NCBI GenBank assembly: GCA_016748015.1 | Contig: JAAOMT010000236.1 | Coordinates: forward strand, 1-11,286 | From: Geosiphon pyriformis | Lineage: Eukaryota > Glomeromycota > Glomeromycetes > Archaeosporales > Geosiphonaceae | Direction: 5' to 3' | Length of the DNA: 11,286 bases | Shown: one piece after another, positions 1 to 7,332 of the stretch | Position numbering within the stretch: position 1 is the first letter of the stretch | Layout of the letters: each line of letters begins with the position of its first letter | Notes under the pieces: generated by a model | Seen by the model: only the letters and a program-made list of their open reading frames with translations | Database searches by the model: none | Told to the model about the DNA's origin: nothing | Translations under genes and position numbers: made by a program

Positions 1-10
1 TTTTTTGTTT

Positions 11-56
<46 letters not shown>
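1..56. repeat. Near-homopolymer poly-T tract
   Basis: The first 56 bases are all T except G at 7 and 11, with an unbroken run of 45 T at 12-56. Read on the element's strand this is a poly-A tract starting about 47 bases after the integrase stop codon. It could be an expanded polypurine tract before a 3' LTR that lies outside the window, a poly-A tail, or an assembly edge effect. The window cannot separate these. Confidence 0.9.
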
Positions 57-57
<1 letters not shown>

Positions 58-102
58 GTGAGATTGTTTCTAAATTATAAGGGAATAACTAGTAAAATTA
101 AA

Positions 103-1389
103 TTAAGTGTTCAGGTTGGAAGGTTGTTCAATGACAACTATTGGTTCTAAGTTTTGGAGAATATCTTTGGGATTGACTAAAGAGGAATGTGTACTAATTT
201 GTGGAATTAATGGTTCAGGATTGTTTCTGGAATGATAGTGTTTTAAATGATCTCCATGTGCAACTTTTGCTAAAATTTTGTCATCAAGTCTTAGCTTGTA
301 TGATCCATTGCCTAGGACTTCATAGATAAAGAATGGTCCATCCCATTTATTTTCAAATTTTCCACTTCATTGTTTTTCAGCTTTAGTTTTGTGTAAAAGA
401 ACTTTGTTTCCAATTTTAAATTCATTGGTGACTGGAGGCAATTTGTCATCATGCCGTTCTTTTTGTCGAGCTTGGGAGTGTTCAATATGGGTGGCTGCTA
501 TTCGTCATTTTCCTTTCAATGTGTTAAGCAGAGTGTAGGCTCTTCGCTGAAGCATTTCTTGGAAATTGTTTTCATTGATTGGTTGTGCTGGGTATGTTTC
601 CACTGTGAAACTAATTGGTAATATTACTGTCCTTCCATAAGTTAAATCAAATGGTGTGTGTTTTGTGGTATCTTGTTTTAGTGTTCTGTATGCTAGCAAC
701 ACTGATGGAATAAAGATATCTTACTTTTGCTCAAAATTGGTTGAGACTTTGGCTAATGACTTACACAATGTTTTGTTAAAACGTTCCACAAGTCTGTTTG
801 TTTGTGGATGGTAGGACAAAGACAGAGGTCTTTTGACATTGAATTATTCACAATATAACAGTTTTCTTGAGTGGTAATAGATAATGGTCCGACTAAATCG
901 ATACCAACTCAGTCAAAGGGTTGTCCAACTTTGATTGGATTTAATGGTTCAGTAGGACGTGTTTCTTCTCTTCTTTGACAACTATCACAAAATTTGACAT
1001 ATTTGTGAATGTCTTTTTTTATTTGAGGCCAAAAGTAGTATTTTAGCATTCTTTGGGTGGTGCTATCTTTTCCGAAGTGTGCTGATGAAGGATCTGAGTG
1101 CATGCTGTATAATATGGTCTCTTTTTCCTGTTTTTGTATTAATCTGAGTGGTTTGTTTGGGTTTTTGAAATTTCGATGATAAATAATGTTGTTGTGTAAA
1201 AAATATTGTTTGGCTTGTTGTTGTAGTCAATGTTTTTCATCTGGAGACCAATCTGTTGGGATTGTTAATGGTTCCAAATATTGTTTGAGATTGTTGTAGT
1301 TTTCCGAATTCATTGTTTGTTGGCTCTTTCAGTTGGTTAAGTTGAGTGTTGGTTTTTGTGTTTTCTAATCTTGTTTCATTCTGAAAAGA
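103..1389 (-). pseudogene. Gypsy integrase (pol C-terminal part), internally deleted
   Basis: Integrase inserts element DNA into the genome. The H2C2 zinc-binding domain is intact at about 960-1103, with His pair in MHSDPSSAH and the Cys pair in FCDSCQR. The core begins with GIDLVGPL, carrying the likely first catalytic Asp. The frame breaks near 844-848, and the sequence resumes at FNVKRPLSLSYHPQTN, so roughly 200 bases holding the second catalytic Asp are missing; the catalytic Glu in LVERFN remains. The C-terminal part shows a GPF/Y-type module (KWDGPFFIYEVLGNGSYKL), and the frame ends at TAA 103-105. In-frame stops are TGA at 367, 505, 909, 1227 and 1329, TAA at 721 and TAG at 1365. The left and right parts are in different frames because of the deletion. 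Identity is clear; activity is excluded. Confidence 0.92.
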
Positions 1390-1839
1390 CAGTCAATATT
1401 GGTGTGAAGTTTTCCTGGTTTGTGATGTACTATGTATCAATAGTTTGTTAGAAATCCTGTCCATCAGGTTTGTTTTGCATTCAGCTGAGTATATTTGTTC
1501 TGAAGCTATTTGAGTTCAATATTATCAGTGATAATATCGAATTCTTTAGGCCTGAGATAAAAGTTGAAGTGGTGTAAGGCCCAAATTACAGCTGCTGTTT
1601 CTAGTTCTGTGACAGGGTAGTTTTTTTCAACTGGTTTTAATGTTTTGCTAGCATAAGCAATTACTCACTCATTTCCGTTGTCATCTAGTTATAATAAGAT
1701 GGCATCAAAGGCAGTATACGAAGCATCTGTAGCTAGTCGAAATCGGTTGCTGAAATCCAGGTAGGTGAGGATTGGAGCTGTTGTCAGTTTTTTCTTAAGA
1801 ATTTCAAAAGCTTTTTGGTGTTCAGTAGTCCATTTGTAT
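1390..1839 (-). pseudogene. RNase H domain of gypsy pol
   Basis: This domain would degrade the RNA strand of the RNA:DNA hybrid during reverse transcription. The acidic residues expected of a retroelement RNase H are visible in order: Asp in LATDAS (about 1725), Glu in VTELETAAV, and Asp in DIITDN. The motif VIAYASKTL lies between the first two and is typical of gypsy RNase H. A tether with IVHHKPGKLHTNID leads into integrase. In-frame stops are TGA at 1437, 1464 and 1665, TAG at 1506 and TAA at 1689. The replacements around TDASYTAFDAILL differ from the usual G/L/G/S pattern, mostly by changes that C-to-T or G-to-A transitions can explain. The boundaries with RT and integrase are approximate. 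Confidence 0.88.
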
Positions 1840-2771
1840 TCAACGTTTTTGGTGGTGAGCTGGTTGAGAGGTTTTGCAATTTTCGAGAATCCTTTGATAA
1901 ACTTCCAATAGTAGGATGCTAATCCTATGAATTCTTTTAGTTCTGTAGTGTTTCGAGGAGTTTTGAAGTTTTTGACAATGCTGATTTTTTCAGGATCTGG
2001 TTTGATTCCATCTTTACTAACAATATGCCCAAGGAAGGCCAAGCTTGTTTTTCCAAAGTAGCATTTTTCGATGTTGAGTTTTTGTTCTGCTTTTCATAAT
2101 TGTTAAAAAACTTCTCACAGGTGTTTTAAGTGTAATTTGAACGATGGAAAATAAACATCAGTATCGTCAAGATAAACGACTACTGACTTCCAAAGAAGTC
2201 TTTGGTACACAACATCCATTAATTTCTGAAATGTTGCTAGTGCATTGCATAATCTGAAAGACATTACATTAAACTTGTAATTTCCATCTTGGGTGGTGAA
2301 TGCTGTTTTGGGACAATCTTTGGGATCCATAGTAACTTGCCAGTAACCGCTTTTTAAATCTAGTGTTGAGAAGTATTTGGATTTTCCAAGGGCATCTAAC
2401 ATGTCATCAATCTGGGGAAGGGGGTAGGCATCTCCAATTGTAACACTGTTGAGTTGTCAATAATCAACACAAAATCAGATCTTTTCATTTTTCTTTTTAA
2501 CTAGAACTACAGGTGAAGTCCAAGGACTTATGGAGGGTTGGATGAGCTTGTTGTTAAGCATTTGTTGTATTTCTTCTCGGATGAATTGGTGGCTTTCTGA
2601 AGCAACTCGATATGCTTGTTGTCTTCTTGGTTTAGCATTTTCTGTATAAATTTAGTGTTGGACTAAATTAGTTCTTCCTAAGTTATTGTTTTCAGCAAAA
2701 ATATTGGCAAATTCTGCAATTAGCTCTTTGAGCTGGTTCTGTTGTTGTGGTTCAAGTTGTCCCATGTTGAT
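1840..2771 (-). pseudogene. Reverse transcriptase domain of gypsy pol
   Basis: RNA- and DNA-dependent DNA polymerase of the element. Fingers motifs are seen in QPSISPWTSPVVLVKKK, followed by stops where gypsy RTs have the conserved Arg of RFC and of DYR (TGA at 2475 and 2457). The first catalytic Asp is in FSTLDLKSGYWQV (about 2358), and the YLDD box is at 2163-2174, so the catalytic triad is retained. The PFG motif region reads MSFRLCNALATFQ, altered at positions normally Pro, Gly and Pro. The thumb and connection follow through AFLGHIVSKDGIKPDPEKI. Further stops are TAA at 2652 and 2103, TGA at 2115 and 2094. The frame matches the dUTPase and protease upstream. Replacements at invariant positions are mostly C-to-T or G-to-A. 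Identity is certain; the copy cannot make an intact enzyme. Confidence 0.95.
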
Positions 2772-3200
2772 TCAAGATAATTTTTCTATGACAACATAGT
2801 AGTTCTCAGTGCTAAAATTTGGGTTGATTTTTGGTAATGAATGTTCAATGATTTCTGAGAAATTGGGGACTGTCTGGGGTAGTTCTTGTTGAAAAATGTT
2901 ACTGTGAATAACTCTAATTTCTAAGTTATTTAATAAAATTATGAGGTAATTATTGGGGTTGTAAAAAGTAACTTGGACTTTCTTTGTTCCTTCTGGAATA
3001 TAAATGTTTGGGATTGAAATATTATGTTCCAAGCAGACTTGTTTATTGGACTCAAAAATTTGTTGTGTGGTTGTCAGCTTTGGGCAGGTGTAGATTTCTG
3101 GATGTTCTCCAAAGAGTGAGATGGTAATTGGTTGTAGAAGTCTGAGAATCTGGTGGGATTCGTTTTGTGTGTTAAGAGCTATATTAACTGGAACTGTGAA
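2772..3200 (-). pseudogene. Linker between dUTPase and RT, unrecognised fold
   Basis: This open stretch of 143 codons lies between the TGA after the dUTPase (3201) and a TGA just before RT (2772), in the same frame as both. It contains IPEGTKKVQVTFYNPNNYL followed by a hydrophobic strand-like run. That pattern resembles the beta-rich linker found before RT in several gypsy polyproteins. I see no catalytic motif. Its role is probably structural, joining dUTPase to RT in the polyprotein. The stop at 3201 directly follows the last dUTPase motif and is probably a mutated sense codon, because the sequence carries on in frame without a break. The fold assignment is a guess. Confidence 0.6.
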
Positions 3201-3827
3201 TCATCCAGTTAAACCAAAACCTTGGGTTTCTCTATCATTTTTTCCTAATTGTTCTCTTTGATTGACTAGTTGCAAACTCGAAATGTTGATTAAAGGTAGG
3301 TAAATAGCTTGGGCAATTTTTTCAGCATGTTCAATCTTGAATGGTTTGTCAGTTTTGTTTTGAAGCATCACTGTAATGTCTCCAGTATATTCAGCATCGA
3401 TTATTTCTCCTCTGACATTGATTCCTTTGCTTGCCAAAGAGGACTGGGGAGTGATTTGAACCATTGCTCCTGGCAGGATTTCAAGTGCAATTTTGAGGTT
3501 GATTTTTGTGAGAGATTTGGGTTTGAGAACAAGAATATCTTTATCTGGATATCTTAGGTCATATTCAGCATCAATTTCGTGTGCTTTTTTGGGTTTTATT
3601 CCTTGTCCATTGTTGTTGAAGTATTTAAGTTGTAAGGCAGGCTGATTTTTGATAAGGTAGATGGGTGTTGTTTCAATTTCTTCTGTTGCTTCAGGTTCTC
3701 CAAATTCAATTTCGTTCTCATCATTTTTGCTGGGCAAGGGGATACTAAAAGCATAGCATTCAGAACACCACTGTTCATCACAAGGCATAATGCATTCTTC
3801 ACATAGCCTAATGTTTATTTGCTCTAA
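3201..3827 (-). pseudogene. dUTPase domain inside gypsy Gag-Pol
   Basis: Trimeric dUTPases hydrolyse dUTP to dUMP and pyrophosphate, keeping uracil out of newly made DNA. The five family motifs appear in order, counting residues from the Met at 3788: motif 1 IDAEYDL (72-78), motif 2 PQSSLASKG (114-122), motif 3 GEIIDAEYTGDI (127-138) with the Asp and Tyr of the active site, motif 4 EKIAQAIYLPL (156-166), and motif 5 RETQGFGLTG (186-195). Motif 2 has Gln where Arg is usual and motif 5 has Leu where Ser is usual, so catalysis is doubtful. The N-terminal part carries CEEC and CSEC pairs, possibly zinc-binding, plus an acidic linker rich in Glu. The whole segment is open, unlike its neighbours. 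It lies between protease and RT, in frame with both. Whether the first residues belong to this domain or to the Cys-rich one is unclear. Confidence 0.9.
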
Positions 3828-4595
3828 TTATTGAATTTGAGCTTCTTGGGTTGGGTAAGTGTAACTTGCAATTTGGTAGTAGACTTCTACTTTGTCTTCA
3901 TAATCAAATCCAGCTAATTCCATAGTGTATTCAATGTATTCTGCTTCCTTCATTTGACGAACATCTTCTTTGGTAGCTCTATTAATTAATGCCATTGCTA
4001 GGTCAAAAATCATCTTGGCATCATGGGGGTAGTGATAAAGTTTGTTGAAAGCACTATTGTATGCTGCATTAAAGGGTGTTCTTCTTTTTACTTTTTCTGA
4101 AATTGATAAAGCATATTGGCAGGTCTGATCACAGACTCCTCTTTTTATGGCTACATCAATCCAATTGCATTCTTCCAGTAGCATATCTCTACAAGTTAAA
4201 CAAGGGATGTTGTCCCATTTTCTGCTTCTTTTTATTAGATGGCCCCATTATTTTCTGTGGCAAGCCTTGCAGTAATAACAAGTATGATTTTCATATTCTT
4301 CTTCAGGTGAAATGCAGACTCCCATTGACAATAGTTTCTTGTGGCAGTCCTTATATTTAAGGAGAATATAGGGGTGTTGTTTCCTTGGTTTGGGTTTTGA
4401 GTAAAGAATATTCCATTCAGAGGTTTTGGGTTCAGAGTATGAGGTAAAATGTTCTTGTTCTGTTTCATCGGCCCAGTTGGACATTGATCAAAGAGCCATG
4501 AATGTTTCAATGAGAGGTTTTTCCTCTTCCAGTTCGAATTCAAAAGCTGGGGCTTTTTCAGAGCATTTGTTGAATGTACTACAAGTGGCAGATAC
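3828..4595 (-). pseudogene. Unrecognised Cys-rich segment between protease and dUTPase
   Basis: I do not recognise a named domain here. The segment is in frame with the protease before it and the dUTPase after it, with stops TGA 4488, TAA 4248 and TAA 3828. Its first part is acidic. It then shows paired cysteines: CHKKLLSMGVC, CYYCKACH, CLTC, EEC and CDQTC, followed by CEEC and CSEC just inside the next segment. The spacing suggests two or three zinc-ribbon-like units. Between them lies a helical stretch containing TPFNAAYNSAFNKLYHYPHD and AGFDYEDK, with few cysteines. A nucleic-acid-binding or packaging role is possible but is only inferred from the cysteines. Retaining the reading frame through 256 codons argues that it was a real part of the polyprotein. 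Confidence 0.65.
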
Positions 4596-4982
4596 TTAGG
4601 CATGTTGTCCTTGGTAGGAGATTGTTAACTCTTGTGTTTCCCAATTCAGATTAGCATTGGCTTTTTGAAGCCAATTATTTCTGATGAGAGTTTGGTACTG
4701 GGGTGTGTCTATTACAAGAACTTTGACTAGAATGGTGATTCCATCAAAAGTGAACGGAAAATTGTCAATTTCTCCTACTGGGGTTTTTTTTATGCCATCA
4801 GCAGTGACGATTACTGTTTGAGCTGGTCGGTCGACATTTCTCTTCAACTGTTGCATTAACTGGTAAGTGATAATGCTTCTGGTGGATTCACTGTTTAGGA
4901 TCAAGCGAATTGTTTTTCCTTCAACTTCTGCTTCAGTGTACATAGCCGTGATTGCTTTTTGTTTATTGGCAGCTGTATTGCT
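4596..4982 (-). pseudogene. Retropepsin-like aspartic protease, active site lost
   Basis: The protease would cut the Gag-Pol polyprotein. A beta-strand leads into the active-site loop, IRLILNSESTRSIIT, which aligns with the usual L-D-S/T-G-S/A loop of retropepsins. The catalytic Asp is replaced by Asn and the following Gly by Glu; both are explained by single G-to-A changes on the coding strand. Downstream, VLVIDTPQYQTLIRNNWL matches the flap and C-terminal region, where gypsy proteases usually read L-I-G-x-D-W-L; here Gly and Asp are again changed to Arg and Asn. A TAA at 4596 closes the open stretch. The enzyme is inactive as read. Its place after the P/Q-rich linker and before the Cys-rich segment is as expected for gypsy. 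Confidence 0.88.
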
Positions 4983-5489
4983 AAGCAGAAATGGTAACTC
5001 ATTTGCTTCAAACTCAAAAGGGAATATATCTGAAAGGTTAGTGTTTTCAGCAATTCTGGCTGGTGGGATTGTGGTGAGAGTATAGGAAGAGTTTTGTTGT
5101 TGTGCTGCAGCTCTACCTTCTGAGGATGCAGTATGGTGAAAATTCTGTTCTTCTGGTATTGTTAAATAACTGGATTGAGTGTGGTAGTGGTTGGGTCTTG
5201 GTTGAATGGAATTTCAGGAAACCAATTGGTTGTTCAAACTGATTCTATTGTTGTTTACTTGGTATCGGTTTTGTGGTGTGAATTGATTTTGTGTAATCAG
5301 TCTTCGAGCAGGTACTTGATAATGTTGTGTGGGTGGTTGTTGGTATTGCTGTTGAATTGGCTGTGGGGTGGGCTGATAATAGTTATTTTGGTATTGGGAT
5401 TTTGGTGGATAGTAAGCTGGTGGTGGTGGTTGATAATAAGATTGCTGTGGTGGCGGGTAACATTGATTACTCCTATTTTGTTGGCCTCA
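4983..5489 (-). pseudogene. P/Q/Y-rich low-complexity linker between CCHC knuckle and protease
   Basis: The frame continues from the CCHC knuckle to the protease through a low-complexity region. About 5290-5475 encodes repeated PPPQQSYYQ-, PTPQPIQQQYQQP- and QNNYYQ-like runs of Pro, Gln, Tyr and Asn, typical of disordered nucleocapsid tails. Nearer the protease it becomes more ordinary, with an acidic stretch (about 4990-5060) that may include the protease N-terminal cleavage region. Stops are TGA at 5487 and 5214. The overlapping plus-strand open frames here arise only from the poor stop-codon content of the complement. Its likely function is RNA binding or spacing. Confidence 0.75.
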
Positions 5490-5501
5490 TTGTAGCTTTC
5501 T

Positions 5502-5543
5502 GCAATCTTTTTTCCAGTGGCCAGAGATTCCACAGTAATGGCA
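5502..5543 (-). other. CCHC zinc knuckle of gag
   Basis: The 14 residues read CHYCGISGHWKKDC, an exact C-x2-C-x4-H-x4-C zinc knuckle as in retroelement nucleocapsids. All four zinc ligands survive although stops flank it at 5553 (TAG) and 5487 (TGA). It would bind the element RNA during packaging. Confidence 0.93.
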
Positions 5544-7005
5544 ATTCTGAGGCTAGTTATTGGAAAGTGATGCAAAGTTATTTTTATTTCATCTTTGGGG
5601 TGGTTGATATCTTTGGGGTTGCTGTTGTTGATTGGTGAAATAGTTTTCAACCTTCTTTGTGAGTTGGTCAATTTTTTCTTCAGCTGCTGAGCTGGTTTTT
5701 CCAATTGCCAAATTTACAAGTTTTGTGTAATTGGCCTCCTCCATGGCCATTTCATATCTTTTCGCATGCTGTATGGCAGAGTTTAAATCTTCTGGTGCAT
5801 GTGGGTGAACCTTTTTAATTAGTTTATCTTTTAGACCAGTGATAAATTGATCCAAAATTTGAGCATCAGAATAATAATTGTTTGTTTCAAGTTGGCAAAT
5901 TTGTCTGAGAAGTTTGTTGAATTTCCCAATATAAGTCATAACAGATTCAGAGGGTTCTTGTTTGATATTTTGAAAACAATTGCAAAGAGTAATGGAGGTA
6001 TTATTGTCGGTGAACTGTTCAAGGAAGGCTGCTTTGAAAGCGTTCCAATCATTGAATGGGGTGGCCAAGTTTTCAAACTATTCTCCTGCTGTTTCTTTGA
6101 GAAAGTAGAGAATTGTTCTTAACATTCTGGCAGCATTCCATCCATTTGCATCTCTAGCTTTAGTAACTTGGTCAAGCCATTCTTGGAGACTGGTCTCAAT
6201 GTTTTCTCCATTAAATTCAGAAATTTTTGCAATATATGTTGTTATTTTGTCTTCTTTGTTTTCACTGTCTATTAATTCTTCTTCAGATATTTCAGGTTTG
6301 TTTTCTTCATTTGCTGCTGTCTCAGAGTGTTCACTTTGATTTTCAGCTAGAAAGTCAAGGAGATTGGAACTAGTTTGAAGGGATTCTTGTTGTCTGATGG
6401 GACTTCTAAGTAATGTAAAATCTTCTGGTCTTGCAAATCGATTCAAGGGTGAATTAGGCGTTTGTGCTTGTGCAAGTGAAGCTGAAAAAAGTGTGATAGT
6501 AAGTGGAAGTTTTGAACTGGTTCCTTGTTCAGGTGTTTGTAAATGTTTGGCAGTTGTTTTTGGTAGTGTTAGAGTATTTGGGGTGGTATTTGAGTATTGC
6601 TTCAATTTGTTTTTGCCTTTGTTGCTTGTTTCTGTTTCCAATTTAAAATCAATAGAGTATTAAAACTGCACTGGATATGTTTCTTTACAGTATTTGATAA
6701 TGTTAAAATTAAGTTCGTAAAAGTAAGTGGCAAGTGTTTCACTGTTAAGGTTTTCAGTTTCCAACTGTGAATAGTGTGCTAAATTGTTGTAAAGGTTGCT
6801 TCTAACTTCTGAAATATTGTAATTTCCAAAAAGATAATTGTTGATGCGGTTTTCAATGTATTGATATACTGATTTCTTGACAACTTCAATTCCGTCTGGA
6901 ATGTTGAATCTTTGCTTGCAGTGGATGTAAATTGATTGGTAATACTCTAGAGTTGTTGTGTCTGGTGTGGTCACCACTTTGAATTTTGTTGTTGCTGTGT
7001 TATTT

Positions 7006-7021
7006 CCATGGGAGAACACCA
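7006..7021 (-). promoter_or_regulatory. Candidate primer-binding site for tRNA-primed minus-strand synthesis
   Basis: Two bases inside the LTR edge, the minus strand reads TGGTGTTCTCCCATGG. A primer-binding site begins with TGG because it pairs with the CCA end of a tRNA. I cannot name the tRNA. The second LTR copy has no such sequence next to it, which fits a deletion reaching the LTR edge there. Confidence 0.35.
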
Positions 7022-7201
7022 AATGTTACCAGAGGTTTTTGGTCTCTTTTCTTGAATGTTGTTGATGCCTGTTTGCTGTGAATTCACGTTTTCTGGATGT
7101 GGTTGAACCTCTAGTACTGAATTTATCTTCAAATTATCTCCTATAATTTGAACTGCTGGACTTATAAGTGGAATGGCCAATTCTGTGCCAGTTACTTTGT
7201 A

Positions 7202-7332
7202 TAGTTATGTTGTAGTAAATGTCAACTTTTTCCCAGGAATTGCTTGTCTGGAAGCTCATTAAATGTGTAGTTACTTTGCTGTGAAAGTCAACTCTTCTAC
7301 AGGAATTTCATCTGTAGACTACCTTAATGATT
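7202..7332 (-). repeat. Internal 66-bp tandem duplication within the LTR
   Basis: Unit A (7202-7267) and unit B (7268-about 7332) both start TAGTTA and share GTCAACT and CAGGAATT at the same offsets, at roughly 65-70% identity. The same pair with period 67 is found in the second LTR copy (starts at 11083 and 11150). The duplication therefore predates the split of the two LTRs. Confidence 0.75.
7296..7318. other. LTR stem-loop with 7-bp arms
   Basis: TCTACAG (7296-7302) and CTGTAGA (7312-7318) pair perfectly across a 9-base loop. In the second LTR, TTTACAG (11178-11184) and CTGTAAA (11194-11200) pair across a loop of the same size. The second base pair changed from C-G to T-A on both sides. 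It lies in unit B of the internal duplication. It may act in the RNA, but its function is unknown. Confidence 0.5.

Larger units (their letters stand above)
5490..7022 (-). pseudogene. gag: gag (capsid and nucleocapsid) of the gypsy element
   Basis: Gag forms the cytoplasmic particle and binds the element RNA. About 5900-6230 fits the Ty3/gypsy retrotransposon gag (capsid) pattern: SLQEWLDQV, WNAARMLRTILYFL, then DWNAFKAAFLEQF and a Q-x-x-x-E-S-V-x-x-Y-x-x-x-F motif. A CCHC knuckle follows at 5502-5543. The N-terminal part (about 6660-7020) is Tyr/Asn-rich and unrecognised, and the next part (6240-6640) is Ser/Thr/Glu-rich and probably disordered. Stops are TAA 6660, TAG 6078, TGA 5589 and TAG 5553. 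The start is unclear: in this frame only a TTG (7020-7022) precedes the open stretch, while an ATG in a CCATGG context at 7007-7009 lies in another frame. One small indel between about 6972 and 7007 would join them. The start lies within 20 bases of the LTR edge. Confidence 0.9.

Noticed and set aside
103-360. Possible chromodomain after integrase
   Set aside because: Only a GPF/Y-type module and a short tail are visible before the stop at 103; no aromatic-cage chromodomain pattern is present.
3309-4360. Plus-strand and alternate-frame open stretches over the dUTPase and Cys-rich region
   Set aside because: The minus-strand frame carries five ordered dUTPase motifs and is continuous with the polyprotein; the others show no family pattern.
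367-5591. TGA read as Trp (mitochondrial or Mollicute-type code), since TGA is the commonest stop and some sit at plausible Trp positions
   Set aside because: TGA also occupies positions that are invariant Arg in RT, TAA and TAG stops occur as well, and many conserved Trp codons are normal TGG. The gene content is a nuclear LTR element, not an organelle or bacterium.
4867-6663. Several plus-strand open frames of 70-106 codons across gag and protease
   Set aside because: They are antisense shadows of the A/C-rich coding strand, are hydrophobic or Val/Leu/Trp-rich without motifs, and overlap clear gypsy domains on the other strand.
6971-7180. 69-codon minus-strand open frame starting inside the LTR and crossing its edge
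   Set aside because: It is not open in the second LTR copy and has no recognisable domain. Only its last codons, from the ATG at 7007-7009, may matter as a displaced gag start.
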